In this document: positions 23,001 through 36,000 of the stretch, piece after piece
Position numbering within the stretch: the stretch's first letter is position 1
Layout: the number at the start of each line of letters is the position of its first letter
Assembly (NCBI GenBank): GCA_035041965.1
Contig: JAPYMA010000094.1
Location: 1 to 64,000, forward strand
DNA: 64,000 bases
Reading direction: 5' to 3'
Origin: Anisakis pegreffii
Lineage: Eukaryota > Nematoda > Chromadorea > Rhabditida > Anisakidae
Made by a program: the position numbers and the translations under genes
Notes under the pieces: generated by a model
The model's database searches: none
Told to the model about the DNA's origin: nothing
What the model saw: only the letters and a program-made list of their open reading frames with translations

Positions 23001-24172
23001 GTCTTATCGGTATCTATTTATTTCATTTTATTCATTTTGTTCTCTTCTCTTATGGTTAATAAAAGTAACACGTCAAATGATATCGTTTATAAAGTGATGA
23101 TAAATTGTAGCATTGGATCTGTCGGACATGATACTCAGCTGTGTCTTTGGGATTTAACGGAGGATGTTTTGAGACAGCCGATGTCTGGTCAGAGGCATCG
23201 CAATTCAACAGTCATTTCGATTGGTACTGATCAGGTGATTTGATAAATTAGTTGTTATGTTACCAATAATGTTGGTTCAGTGCAAATTTCTCATTTGGAT
23301 AGAAGACAACGTGAGAACGTTTTCGATCAATACTGACTTAAAAAGCATTTCAAAATGAATATTTTCAAGGTAATCACACCGACAACGTGCTCAATTGACG
23401 CGGTGAAAAATGCGAATTTGGATGGTAATGGAAAAGATAATCAACAATCAAAAGATAAGAAATTCCATAAGAGAGGTTTCAGTTTCGGTGCGAAATTCAC
23501 CGGAAATTCGCATGATCGGTTAGTGAAAGTGATGAATCATACGGATATTTATACGTTTCATGGCAAGGATTTTTTGATATGCATGCTGCAGGACGATCGC
23601 GGTTCAATTAAACTCTTTTCCAGATGGGGTCGTAATCATCATAATTCGGCAGCGTTGAGTAATGAAAAAGAACGGCACGATATGGCCGTAGCCAGGTTGC
23701 TAGGAACACCGTTATGCCCTCGAATGGATGAAGTGAGTATCATCGAGCCATTGATTTGCAAGAAGATTGCACACGAACGATTGACAGGTCTGGAATTTCG
23801 TGAGGATTGTATTGTTACGGCTTGCCAAGAGGGATTTATCCTCACATGGGCTAGGCCTGGGAAGGTATGTTTTTTAATCGTATTCGCTGCTTTTTGTTGT
23901 TTTTTCGTTTGTTTCGAGAGTTGTTATTGTTGTTAATATTGAAAATATACATTGTTTTATAAACGATATTATGTTTATGGTAATCGGCTGAAATTTCAGC
24001 TTGAAATTAATATTTGTCTTTTCTAAAGTTTAATTCGAGCAATTAAGGTTAATGTTATGATTTGATGTTGATTGTTGATGCATGCTCGTTTCAGGCTATT
24101 CCTCAGCGGAGGAATATCAACTCTCCGATTCCGATAACAAATCCGAATATTCCAGGTGGAACGGTGGTATAA
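20069..24172 (+). CDS. wdr-20: WD-repeat protein WDR20 (USP12/USP46 cofactor)
   Basis: Thirteen exons: 20069-20239, 20443-20693, 20841-20954, 21037-21170, 21326-21432, 21509-21649, 22019-22225, 22293-22419, 22501-22569, 22859-23009, 23111-23234, 23370-23864 and 24095-24172. Phases agree and give 722 aa. WDR20 is a beta-propeller that binds and activates the deubiquitinases USP12 and USP46. Family blocks are clear: EYSRPNRVP, RICFNVGREL, KPIDKRVYKGTYPT, GFSAGQIQLIDP, MKSYFGALLCLAWS, YIVTGGEDDLITVYS, VGHDTQLCLWDLTED, LGTPLCPRMDE and IVTACQEGFILTWARPGK. Low-complexity Gly/Ser inserts (exon 10) and a charged insert (exon 12) interrupt the propeller, as in other members. Within exon 12, 23523-23591 has GT...AG ends, is 69 nt long and stays open, so it could be an optional intron. 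ATG 20069 is the first in-frame Met of a long open exon. Confidence 0.93.
22690..22835. repeat. TAT/ATT-rich simple repeat in WDR20 intron
   Basis: Degenerate tattattgatattaatatt units occupy the intron before exon 10. They are intronic only. Confidence 0.6.
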
Positions 24173-26386
24173 CGGTGATTATTTTGTCGAATAATCGCTC
24201 AGTCCTCGCATAACTCTTTTCGTTTCTCAGTTTGAGCACTATTGGCAGATTTCGTTGAGTTTATTTGAGAGGAAGAAAGGAAACATTTCAGAAGAATTTG
24301 AATGTGAACTCAATCCCAAAGCAAAAAAACGTTATGCGTATCGTTATCGTTGAACAACGTCCGCTTCATAGTATCATTTCTGTATTATCGTCTACTCATA
24401 TCATCCATCGTTCATCGTAGTGTGTTGCGCAGATGGGGAAAATTAGGGAGCTCGGAAATTCACAGTCGGGAACCGCGGAAACGTGGTCTCCGCGAAAAAT
24501 TTCTTGGCCAAAGAAATGGGCACAGTTGTTAAGAAATTTCCCAAAATTCTCCGTAGCACACGTGTTCATTGTACGTTCGTATGTTTTGATCAAATTTTCG
24601 ACGTTTCATCCAATGTTCGTGCGTCGGGTTATGGTGCATTGCGCTGAATTTCTAGTTCAAGCTGTCAATTTGCGTTTCATTTTGTTCACGTGTCATCTGT
24701 CATTTGTGTTCTTTTTCGTTTTTCATTTCATTTCTTACGTTTTGTGAATCGTTTTCGAATTTATTTCGTTTCCATATTATCATTTTGTACACTTTGAGGC
24801 AATTTTTCTTTCTTTCTGTTCTTTTTTTTTGAGTAACAAAATTCGCAAATACATTTGCTTCGCGTATACAAATGACGATGAAAAAAAGATGATGATTATT
24901 GCCCTCAAAATTTAACACGTCTCATTCCAGATATTTTGATGGTAAAACACAATTTTGCTCTGTGCGAAATTTCTCAGAAATTCTTTCAAATCGCCTCTCA
25001 TCTGAAAGAAAATGCCTTGTTCTAAAAGTTGATTTGTTACGTACGTAAGTAATGTTTATCTGTAATCTTATTACTACTGAAAAATATTCTATTTGTAGTG
25101 AAGTGAGAATTGCTTGAATGTTGATATGTTTTACACTGAAATAGTATTGGGAAAACGAAAATGTGTGTGTTATTGATTAATGTGTTAAATATAATGTGAA
25201 ATCAGTGATGAAGACCACTTTTGATTGTGCTTTCCGCAGTGACTGATTTTGTGCAGTGCATTCAGCAGAGTTTATTATTATTATAATCAATGAACAATCA
25301 CCGTTCGATATTGGATCGTTTTAATGTTGTCATTCAATGGAAATTTTGTATTTTGTTTAATTTGAATTCGTTCATTTTCGATGTGTTTATTTGATACGTT
25401 TTATTGGCTCAGTTATTGTATATTATGAGAGGAGTTTTTGTTATTAATAATTTATTAATGTGTATCATATTTTCTGTGTTATTCAGATTGTTGTATTTGA
25501 TTTTGAGGTTTAATTAATCAATAATTTATTTCGAATGAAATTCTGTGCTATTCGCTATTGTTTCGTTATTATTTATTCGTCGTATTTTTTGGAATGTTTT
25601 TGTCTGTAATGAACAAATATATTTTTTGCATATTCAGTTTTTTTGTGTAACACATTGATGAAGAATTTCTCTGGATGCATTAATGATTGATGTGTTTTTG
25701 GCTGTAGATGAGGTGAGTTTCAGCGCGTTTGCAGACATTCATTAATTGCGATCGGTGTTGAGTTTGTTCGTATTTACGTGATTGTATTCGGAGTTTTTGA
25801 GTATTTATTGTGGTCATTATTGTTGACAGCATCGTTGTTGTGACAGCATTATCATGTTGAATCGTTTGCATGATAATTAGTCAAGAAAATGCTTTTTTGT
25901 ACGTTTGTTTGTTGAAGTTCGTTCTCATGAGAATCTAAACTTCTATATTGCTATTGTACAATTGTAGATGGTACTGTACTGTTGAATGGATGAACAGTCA
26001 CTTGAGAAGAGGAGAAGAGAGTATTATTAAATTTTATTGTCGTTATTCATGAATGATTAATGTTTCAGAATTGCTATCATAAATAAAATGATTCAGCTGC
26101 GTATTAAAATATGAAACGAACAAGTCAAATTGATCATAACTAATCAGAAAGTTGCCCTCAACCCTCTCATAATAAGTTGTACTCTCACTTTAAAGTAAGC
26201 AAAATCTCGTAGGGGCTTGTTTGTAAATTATGGCGAGATTACATTAAGTTACTGTAGTGTTTCATCATTTGAAGACGCAGTTGACATTTTAACGAGAGCT
26301 CACATTCGGATTAAACAAAAGTTTCGGAGGAAAACAATAGTATAACTGTCGAATAAGAGGATTTAATATGGACGCGTTTGAAATGG
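24173..26386. other. Tail-to-tail intergenic region, WDR20 / SLC41
   Basis: The two genes converge here. A weakly palindromic, GC-richer patch at about 24419-24562 was seen, but no gene or RNA. Confidence 0.4.
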
Positions 26387-26521
26387 TGTGGTGCGGGGAT
26401 TGGGATATTTCAGGGACCCGTCTCCGAATCCTCGTCCCTGACTTTTTTCAAGTTGACCACATTTTTGGGATCCCAAGCTGAAAAATTTCGTGCCCGTCTA
26501 TTTTTCCGTCCCTGCACCACA
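26387..26521. mobile_element. Possible 135-bp MITE
   Basis: The stretch starts tgtggtgcgggga and ends tccctgcaccaca, giving 13-bp terminal inverted repeats with one mismatch. It is GC-richer than its surroundings and carries no frame of its own. It lies 30 bp beyond the 3' end of the SLC41 gene. TTTGA occurs a few bases outside both ends, which is only suggestive of a target-site duplication. Confidence 0.45.
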
Positions 26522-26551
26522 CAAGTTTGAAGATTATCGTTATGATTTGTA

Positions 26552-29500
26552 TTATGAGTAAGTGACGTTATATTTTTGAGTTGTAGCACGTAAGACATTC
26601 GATGGATGTAGTTTAACGTTCCTGACAGCATAGGGAGCATAAATACTCAAAAGCAGGAACAAGGTGTACAATAGAGCAGCACCAATCAAGTCGCTTATTG
26701 CAGTCAGCAGTGGTATTGAACTGTGATCCGGGTCTTGTCCAAGCCTCCATAAGGTGTGCACGATTACTTGACACAGATACAGCAGTATCGCTAACTGTAA
26801 TTTCGCGTTCAATTTGTGACATTTCCATCATTTTTGTGCAATAGCAATAGCACGATAATGACATTTCCCTTGCTATTCACTTATGATCATTCATCGACGA
26901 ATCGTTACTTTAATTAGTAATTCCTTAGTAATTACTAATTACATAATAATTAAACTTAGTAATTAATTTATTACTCGTTCCTTTAACTCATTTAATTTGT
27001 TCTCGCGAGTGCGTTCAATAGTGTTTCGAGAATCGCATAGTAACGTAGGTAATTGAAGAAAAAATGATCTAAGTCTCTGTTTTAGTGTCAAACTGATAAA
27101 AGCAATAAGAATAGTAATAACGACATCAATAAATGAGTGTAACCTGTACAAAAGCGAAAACAGCATATGCTCCGACAAATGTCCACGTGAATTCAATATT
27201 TTTTGCAGTGAGAAATATGAGGACCACAAAAAATATATTGAAAGGAGCCGCGCCAAATAGAATGACAACAGCCACCTTTGAATGGATCCCTTAATAGGAA
27301 TGCAGATAATAATAGCAATCAAGATGCATAAACAAAGATACTAATCTAGAATATACTAACAAAAAATAACAAAGACAATGACGATGATAACTGTGTTTAG
27401 TGTTACTCATATGAAGAGTAAGCAAGTTTTATTGATGAATTATCCTTAGAACATTATCATCTGAAAATTTTTATCGAGCAAATAATCTTTCGAATTGTTT
27501 AAGTGAATGATTTGAATGAGACTATTTCGGTGATATAAGTGACTCAATAATCTTGAATGGAGTGTGCAAATGTTCATTTTTTGCAAGCAATTGGTCTGAA
27601 AACAATAACTGTAAATTTACCAGATGCCCAAAATACGCGAATTGGATTGAAATAAGTCCAAATGGTTGTTTGCTCTGGAAGAGTACCCAACGGATAACCA
27701 CAAATATGAAGTGATGTACATTGCCGACTTGATTGAACACCAACTCTATTACCGCCAAGACCTCAAGATCATGCGCTTTGCATTCAATGGATTCATCTTT
27801 CAGTATTCTAATATTTTCATTCAACACCTACTTATAGAAAGCAACGATAGGTCGAGCATCTTAAGATGATTTGATCTATTAAGGTATTTGTTGCCTATTA
27901 GGGTATTTATTTAGTCAGTAATAGCGTTCTAGTACAACGTAGATGCGAGCTCCTGAAGTAGTATGTCGGCTTATTATTGACTGGCTCCGTATTCAGTTTG
28001 AAACATGTCAAAACAGATCATTTACTTGTTCAGATTGTTAGGCTATCCGTTCGGTCAATACATTGAAATTTCTATGAAGAGTTGTCAAAATGAGTATATT
28101 TACCGAATGAAAATAACGAATGCTAAAAACCTGTTATTAATGGATGAAATACAGCTAGGCCAGGAAAATCGAAAACTGCTTTTTGTAGTATCAATCCACT
28201 ACCACTGCAAATTTCTCCTTCAAGCTTGAACGAATGAGCATGATCATGGTTGTGCTAAAAAACAAACTGGACATCAAATTGCATTGCAAAGTCGGCTGTG
28301 TGCATTAGAGCTGCTAAACAGTCCGTTGTGATGATCTCAATGTGAAACAAATTGGAGTGCGATTAAGTGGATTCTGAATTATCAGCACAGCGATTCCATC
28401 GAACAGAATCGCAGTTGTTAATATAATCAAACCGATGTGACAGTAACCTTCCAATAACAGTCGCAGCCACAATCGACCACCAACCGTACAATAGAACACC
28501 TCTGGTTTGCTCGGTACTAATTGCAAAATACGATATAATTGGCAATATTAGCACAATTCCCACCAATATTACAATACTCAGCAAGCAATTATTAACTTCG
28601 GTACACATCGGTAACATCGCTGAGCCTGATCCCACCTTAAATTCAAGTGCTCTCTATGAAATTTTCAAGTGACCGATAACTATTATTATTTGTGAGGTTC
28701 ACGCAATCATCTTCATAAAAGTGATGATAATGAGATTATATTTAGGCTTAAGATTAGGCTGAAGCTTCATTAATGAACCAGGCATCTGTTTAAGAAATAC
28801 CTCAGCTCCGTTATAAAAGAGTGATCTATTTTGTTGTTAGATAAGTTAGCTCAGATAAAAAGGAACGACCTTTAGATTTAACAAATTCCTTAGCCTCGGT
28901 ATGAATCTCAGCCTAAGTGTAAATACGATCCATTGTGATTACATCCTCCTGCTATTATCATTTGATTCATAACCGGAAAGGTTCATAGGGAGTATTCTCA
29001 AAGGAAGTAGTTTTTGTTATGGGATCAGAAAATGCTTCTTCTCATGACAATTTCTACATATCAATCAGTAAAAACTATAAATATTTTAAAAACACTATTT
29101 CAGTGACACATGTTCCTATTCCTCGAAATGCAGTGCAAGCAATGAGTATTGTAATATTAATAAGACAAGTTGATAGAACTTTCAACAAAAGAAGAGCTTA
29201 ATGAAATGAAATTTGGTGAACCTACGAGAACGGATAGCGTGACAAGATCACCGACACTGGCCGCGATCGGCGTAGAGACGTTATCGGGATTGATGCCGCA
29301 TTTATTCGATGAAACAACCACGAATGCGATTAAACACGCTAGTACAATCGATGCAACTGCAGCGGCTGATATCGCACTTGACATCACCAGCATTACGTGA
29401 GTCATTTTGAACTGAATTCACTCAGATTACTTGTGATCTGGCTGATAGATCATTCATGAACCGCAATTTACTTCATCGATTATCGCAGTTTTTTTGGTTA

Positions 29501-30372
29501 AAGTCGTTCGACGTCGAATTTCAACGACGATTCGACTGCGATAAAATTGTTTGATTTGATGGTGTGTTCTGTGTGATATAATCTTTTCAGTACATTCAGC
29601 AGTTGAAATAAACATCTGTTACATGTGAATAACAACAACAGAAGAATACCAAAGACCAACTTGAATTTGAAAACGACTTAAAGCAAGACTGATAACTGCC
29701 GCAAAAAATGATAGTACGATCGCTTGTGTTTCAATTAGACATATGTTAGAGAAAACAGTCCATGTTACTTCTTCTCTTGTTTGAAGTTCACCTTTATTCG
29801 CCTGAACAATAAGCATTGAATGTATCAGAAAAAATTTCACCTATTCGATTTCGTGCAGTGCTAATCAAGCGCAGAACTGGAAAATAGTTTCCATTGTAAC
29901 GTATCACAGAGAAACTTAAGTAAAGTTAATTTGTCCATCAAACAGAGTAAAGGATTACCTTGTGCTTAAGAAATTATCAGTTAATGCTTTATAAGACAAA
30001 TTGATTCAAATTGTGAAAACCAGCGATTCAAGGAGCTAATTTGAAAAGAATTGTATATTTGAGAATGAAACGGGAGAAATAAGCCAGTAACTGTGCAATA
30101 ACTAGCATTAATGAATCGAAACAGTGTAAGTCAAGAAACTTACAGCTATCAGAAATATGCTGCAAGTCGTTATCAAACAATTGAAATGAACGAACCAAAG
30201 TGGATAGTCTTGATGCGTAAGTGGTTTCGAGATTACCTTTAAGACCAAGCAACGCCGGTACTAACACAACAACTTCAGGAACTTGCTGGAAAAACGGCCA
30301 ATCGCGAGCTCTTTCGAAAAAGAGACCAGCTGCGATCAGACCTATTCCAGAGATCAGGAATGGCAATGAACT
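26552..30372 (-). CDS. SLC41/MgtE-type magnesium transporter (N-terminus unresolved)
   Basis: Exons in coding order: 30196-30372, 29661-29801, 29226-29411, about 28361-28635, 27621-27761, 27144-27289 and 26552-26794. SLC41 proteins are multipass membrane carriers for Mg2+ built from two MgtE-like repeats. Diagnostic blocks are VPALLGLKGNLETTYASRLS, CGINPDNVSTPIAASVGDLV, GLGGNRVGVQSSR and LGQDPDHSSIPLLTAISDLI, with hydrophobic helices between. Two oddities occur in the fourth listed exon. LYGWWSIVAATVIG and GLIILTTAILFDGIAVLIIQ, both needed for homology, lie in different frames, with the shift inside 28437-28452. That exon also seems to end with a GC donor. All other phases agree. The first exon(s) could not be found; a hydrophilic frame at 30978-31217 is a possible but poorly supported start. 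Either a sequencing indel or early decay could explain the break. Confidence 0.85.
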
Positions 30373-31849
30373 CTAAAAATTTTTGAGTATATTCACTGGA
30401 ATTAAATTTATATTATGTGTAGCAATTACTAACGTCAAATCCATAGCTGTTTGATTTTACACCAAAGCAACATTTTTGATGCTAACAAAGCTAAAATTTC
30501 ATCGGAGGCGAGACTGTTAAATTCACTCGCCCAATTCCTAATGTGCTATTATTGGCTTCATTTGAACTATCCATCCCAAAAGTATGGAAATTCTTTCATA
30601 AAACATCGATTGAGCAATGAAAGCAACTCAAACCTGCTGTAGAAATGTCCAGTATGTTTCGATCTGTGCTTTTACCTCGTCTAAATAAATAGTTTGCAAA
30701 TGCTAATCTCTAAATTAGTCAAATGATGTCTGCTCATCATGTATAATCATGCTTATCAGCCATCTTGCTTTAGGCGCTTTCAGTGACAAAATCGGAGTTC
30801 ACTGAATCTGATTGCAATCTCATCCTTACGAAACGTTCGAGAAAACTCGTACTGGCTGAATCGATCAACATTACTAAAACCGAATTCTTTCTTGAGATAA
30901 CTTTTCGCGATCATTTCGCATCTAATGGGATCATATTTGTCAGGGAAATCGAATCATGCAAATGTAAATGAGATATCTCAGGTGCGGAACGAACCAAAAG
31001 AAAGGTCCGAATCGCTTGATTTATCGGTTGTTTCATCGATGCTCGGTGTATGAGCGATTACGTGTTCGTTGCTTATGCTAGCTGCGATTTGTTTACTCGT
31101 TGATTTTGCTTGTCGATTGTTCTTTTGCTCATTAAGTTCATTCGAATTACGCCCAGTCGATTCGTCTTTACGACTATTTTTTTGCATTTCTGATATACTT
31201 CTTGAATATACCAGCAAATCATTGCTACCAGTTTATCATTATTATCAATATCATTGTTACAATTTTCTGTTATCTTCGAAAAACCAACTCTTTTCCATAT
31301 TGCTTCTGATTGACTTATCGTCACAATCCGTTCGCCAACATTTAATTAACTTCTCAAATTTCAATCACCCTCATTGTGCAATTTGATCCACGATCGATCG
31401 AGATCATGAACCGTTCGAGTAAAAGAAGTTTAAATGTTCACCAAGAATGCAAATGTGTTATGAATGCCCCACAACGAAACACCGCATAAACTGAATTGAA
31501 TCATCAACTTACTTCCAGTGAACGACCGTTCACTAAAAGAAACTCCGCTACAAATGACTGATATAGACTGAATCAACCAAATATCACATTGTTGCTTTGC
31601 TTATTTCATTGAAGTATCATTTTGTTTTATGTAAATTGCGTCATAATGAGATTAGCTGCAAATAAAATGGCATATGTATAATACGTTCTAAACTTCAATA
31701 TGTTGTGATAATCTTAAAATTTAATGCAATTTGAACAATTGACTGAAATCAAAAAGAGAATTCCAATTTCGAAACGTCTAATTAATAATCGCACGTTTCG
31801 GGTGTTCATTAATCCTAGAGGAATTAATAATCCTAGAGAAATTAATAAC
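30373..31849. other. 5' region of the SLC41 gene, unresolved
   Basis: This stretch should hold the missing first exon(s). The open minus-strand frame at 30978-31217 is rich in Ser, Asp, Glu, Lys and Gln and could encode a cytosolic N-terminus, but no donor there joins in phase to the exon at 30372. Confidence 0.3.
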
Positions 31850-31926
31850 AACTTCAGTGGCACTCCTTTTCGGTAGATGGAAGCTATAAGATAATCCCTC
31901 AGATACATGAGAATGTATGTCTTAAA
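31850..31926. repeat. ~77-bp direct repeat, copy A
   Basis: This matches 32210-32286 with only a handful of differences; both contain ctataagataatccctcaga. A short doubled unit (aatcctagag.aattaata) lies just upstream. Confidence 0.75.
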
Positions 31927-32209
31927 TTGTTCATCGAACTATACCATTGAATTTACGATCTTCCAAAAAGGGAGATATATTTCAGAAAAACAATTTGAAT
32001 CAATGCGCAAACAATAGTCACTGAACATTTTCTGCTCTATTTGACCAGCTTATTGCTCGTAAATCATTCATCCTCGACAATATTACTACCAGCATCAGTT
32101 AAAATAAATCAAAGAAATCCCCTCTTATAAGCTGCAATAAATGAGTTGACATGAATGCTTAAGCAAATCGCAATGGACCAATTGCTTTTTCATAACTGTT
32201 CTCATACGA

Positions 32210-32286
32210 ACTTCAGTGGCGCTCCTTTTCGGCAGATTGAAGCTATAAGATAATCCCTCAGATCTATGAGAATGTATCTCTTAAAG
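32210..32286. repeat. ~77-bp direct repeat, copy B
   Basis: Second copy of 31850-31926 in the same orientation, about 360 bp away. The function is unknown, and both lie in the space between the divergent SLC41 and triokinase genes. Nothing else is recognised from here to 33030. Confidence 0.75.
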
Positions 32287-33030
32287 TACTCATCAATATC
32301 GCCGCCGTATTTATCTCATCGCAATCAAATCCTTCAAATAATCTTCAGTGATGAAATCTCTCGCAACTATTCACTAACCGAATGATTGACATTAACCTTT
32401 ATTCTATCAGTCATCTAATCATTACTCATAAATATTCCCATGCTCGCATTTTACTCGATCAAAACCTGTTGGATTTGTTGTTGTTCTTACTATTATACGT
32501 TGAGTCGCTTCTCTTAAACCACTTCTTATACATGAACACTTTCACAAAATTCATTCATATCATAACCGTGCACTTTCATCATACCAGGAAGCATTTCCCG
32601 ATGCCAACTATTAAATATTGCATTTTGAATGGTCTCATGTTGATCGCCTATTCAAATTTCTAGCTAACAAAATCATTCGAAATCAGATGCGACGATTGTT
32701 TTTTGTGAACCATTCTCGTTTTTAGATGCATATTCGACGGTCGAATTGGTTTGTGCTGTATGATTATTGGAGAGTTATGAACGCTGAATGTAAGATGTGA
32801 ACGAAGACATAAATGACTGTTTACGTGTATATCTACAATTTCTATACTTGTGATGAACATGTGAATGCATTTGATAAATTTTGCATGATTATTTTACAAT
32901 TGTGTATGTATTGATGAGCACATGCATATGTACGTATACGCTCATTCAATAGGAAAATTTTCTGTTCAGTGCGTTCTAATTGTAAGGTCAGACTGAAGAT
33001 ATTTTTGCGTATTTCTCAAAAAATTCTTAT

Positions 33031-33040
33031 GTGATTGCAG
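33031..33040 (+). promoter_or_regulatory. Possible leader 3' splice site before the triokinase start
   Basis: gtgattgcag ends 14 nt before the start codon at 33055. In a nematode this is the usual position for an SL trans-splice acceptor, but it could also end a 5'-UTR intron. Confidence 0.4.
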
Positions 33041-33054
33041 ATTGGATCAACGAG

Positions 33055-36000
33055 ATGACATCCACAAAAAAGTTCATCAATTCACCGGATGCAGTCGTTG
33101 ACAACAGTATTCAAGGCTTAGTATCTGCAAATACCAATCTTAATATTCTTAACGTACGTTCCTCTTATCTTCATTACAAATCATTGTGAAGTGCGATAAC
33201 ATTAACGATGCGTGAGCATACAGTGAGCAATAATGTCTTAAGGTATGCAGAAGAGTGGTGGTTCGTTCAGACATAAAAGAGTGCAGGAAACGAAATGTTA
33301 TGCTGATTGCTGGAGGTGGTTCAGGTCATGAACCGTTCGCTGCAGGTATTGTTGTGATGCTGGCATCAGCAACTAGAATTATTATTATATTATTCTTACT
33401 ATGATCATTATTGCTATTACGACATTTATCAACATTGTTCCTAAAATATGGAATGATAAGGATTTATATGTTTACGTAAGTAAATACTGCAGCTACTCTG
33501 CAAGCATTAACTTATCAACTACAAATGATTGAACCGCTTCAACTGGAAGTATCAATTGATTTGTAACTGTTTCAAATTGATTATCAATTTCAATTGATTT
33601 CAATTGCAACTCGGGAATGTCTCATCTGATTCAATTTTTGAGATCGTTCTTTGGAATCTATCGATCACATTTCCAAATTTGAACGGATTTTTTAAAGTTA
33701 CGCTCAACGATATCATAAACAATCTTCAGGATTTGTTGGAAAAGGACTTCTTTCGGCGGCTGTTTGTGGGAACATTTTTGCGTCGCCACCGACGTCACAT
33801 ATATCCGCAACACTTGAGAATCTTACTTGTCAAAGTAACCACAATTTATTCGCAGTTCAAAACGTTCATTATATTTATTGAATGAATGCAATTATTGCAG
33901 TGATTACTGTCATGATACTCATTTGTATTGTGTATTGGAGCATCTGTTAAGATTAGAGATTTATGTTACCATGATATTTTATTGGAAATAAGTGTTTTTG
34001 AGAGGAATATTATGTGGAGAACTTTTTTGGAGTAACTTTTGATGCGCAAATTCATAAGGAAAGAGTTAAAGAATTATATCCTCCATTATATCGTACGAAA
34101 GCGATATCGTTTTAGATGGTGTCGTCGTTTTTGTCATCAATTACACTGGTGATTGCCTCAATTTCGGACTTGCAATCGAGCGTTTTAATGCTCATCGAAC
34201 AAAGGTTTGTAATGCACTTCTATTATCATTTTCATTAGATAGTTATGAACTGATTAGCGAATAGTTATAATCGTATTCATTATAAAGGAAGGTTCGGCGC
34301 GTATGGTTGTGATATCGGACGATGTGGCATTAGAAGGTCATAAGGACGGGAGAGCTGTCGGAAGAAGAGGTCTCGCTGGCTCGTTGTTCATCCTGAAGGT
34401 TATTTCATACCACCATTCAGCTGATTTACTTATCATTTCGCTATCATTACAATAGTGCCACTGTTGATATTTATTGAGGCAATGACCAGTGTATTTATAG
34501 ATTGCTGGGGCGATGGCAGAGCAAGGCACGAATGCAGATACAATAGCGGAGATATCAACAAGAATCAACGAAAGAATCGGTATTTGCAACTTATATTGTA
34601 GAGAACATAGTTAGTGGCAAAAGTAGCGGTGATAATTATCAAACTTTAAAGGCACCATCGGAATAAGTCTATCGGCATGCAGCATACCTGGTAAAGGGGC
34701 GATGTTCAAGTTAGATGACAAGGAAATGGAATTGGGATTGGGTATACATGGTGAACGGGGATGTGAAAGAACTGAAATGAAAAGCGCAAAACAAATTGCT
34801 GAAATACTCATGGAAAAGTTGGCAAAAAGTAGTAAAAACTGCTTACAAAAAGGTATTTTTCATTGGAATATCATTGAATAATGACAAATATTTGATGATT
34901 CAATAAACTGAAACGCTGCTGACATTACGTTGTCACTGAAACAGCAACAAATATTTGGATTTAAATAACTGATTCAGTTATGATTCAACTTGAAGATAAA
35001 AAAGTAGCTGTCATATTGAATAATCTCGGTGGAACGTCACAAATTGAAATGAATATCATGGCTGGTGAAATCATTAATTGGTTATGTAAGTTATGCTCTT
35101 ATTTCAATCGTAAATTTACTCACTTTTCGAAATTGCAATCAACTGAGCTATACTGTGCCATCGGCACCATTGCCAGCCGTGCCTAAGTAATCTGCATCGG
35201 TCAAATCGTGCTAGTCATCAGCTCAAGCTCGAGCGAGGCCTTTTCTGAAGCTTGAGTAAACTGATAAGAGACCGAAGCTGAAGTCAGGTTCAGATCACGT
35301 ATTATGGAAATGATCAACTGCTGGTGAGATCAGCAGTGATACAAAACGATCGAAATGCAATGAGTGCAAATAAATTTCAACTATATCAACGAAAATCGCT
35401 CGCTCGCTATTCACTGAACCTTCTTTATCCACTCGAATTGTTCAAATAGAATCTGATTGCATTCCGTGAATAGGTAATGAAAAATAATGCTGGATCACTG
35501 AATAAAAGAATCCGTGTTCATTTCCTGTACATTAAAAATTCATAACATGCATTGATATATTGTTATGGTGAAACACAGGTTGTTCATTCCTTCCTTACAG
35601 GTTCGAATGATTATACAATTGCACGTTTCTATTACGGCACTTTGATGACGTCCTTAGATGGACACGGAATCAGTGTGAGTGTTCTTCGTTTAGATGAAGA
35701 GCAGTGGATCGAACTGCTCGGTTAGTTCTTTTACTGCTATTATTCGCGATGGATAATATTCGTTTATCCTTAAAATAACTATCATTGTTATTGCTATTAT
35801 TATTGTAATTGTTACTATCATATTATCATTATTTTGATTCCATTGAATCAATATTAATGAATAAAAGTGATTAAAGATGCCAAAACCGAAGCACCAGCAT
35901 GGAATGTGACCAAAGTGATTGCAACGAACGATATACACTTCAAGCGAATTCCAACCCAAGAACCACCAAAGATGCGGTATAATGAAATTGGAGTGTCACT

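Noticed and set aside
24419..24562. Weak inverted symmetry around a GC-rich core (ccgcgg...ccgcg)
   Set aside because: Arms match too poorly to call a MITE or RNA hairpin.
30978..31217. Hydrophilic frame as first exon of the SLC41 gene
   Set aside because: Attractive by position and composition, but its possible donors do not match the phase of the exon at 30372; mentioned only as a possibility.
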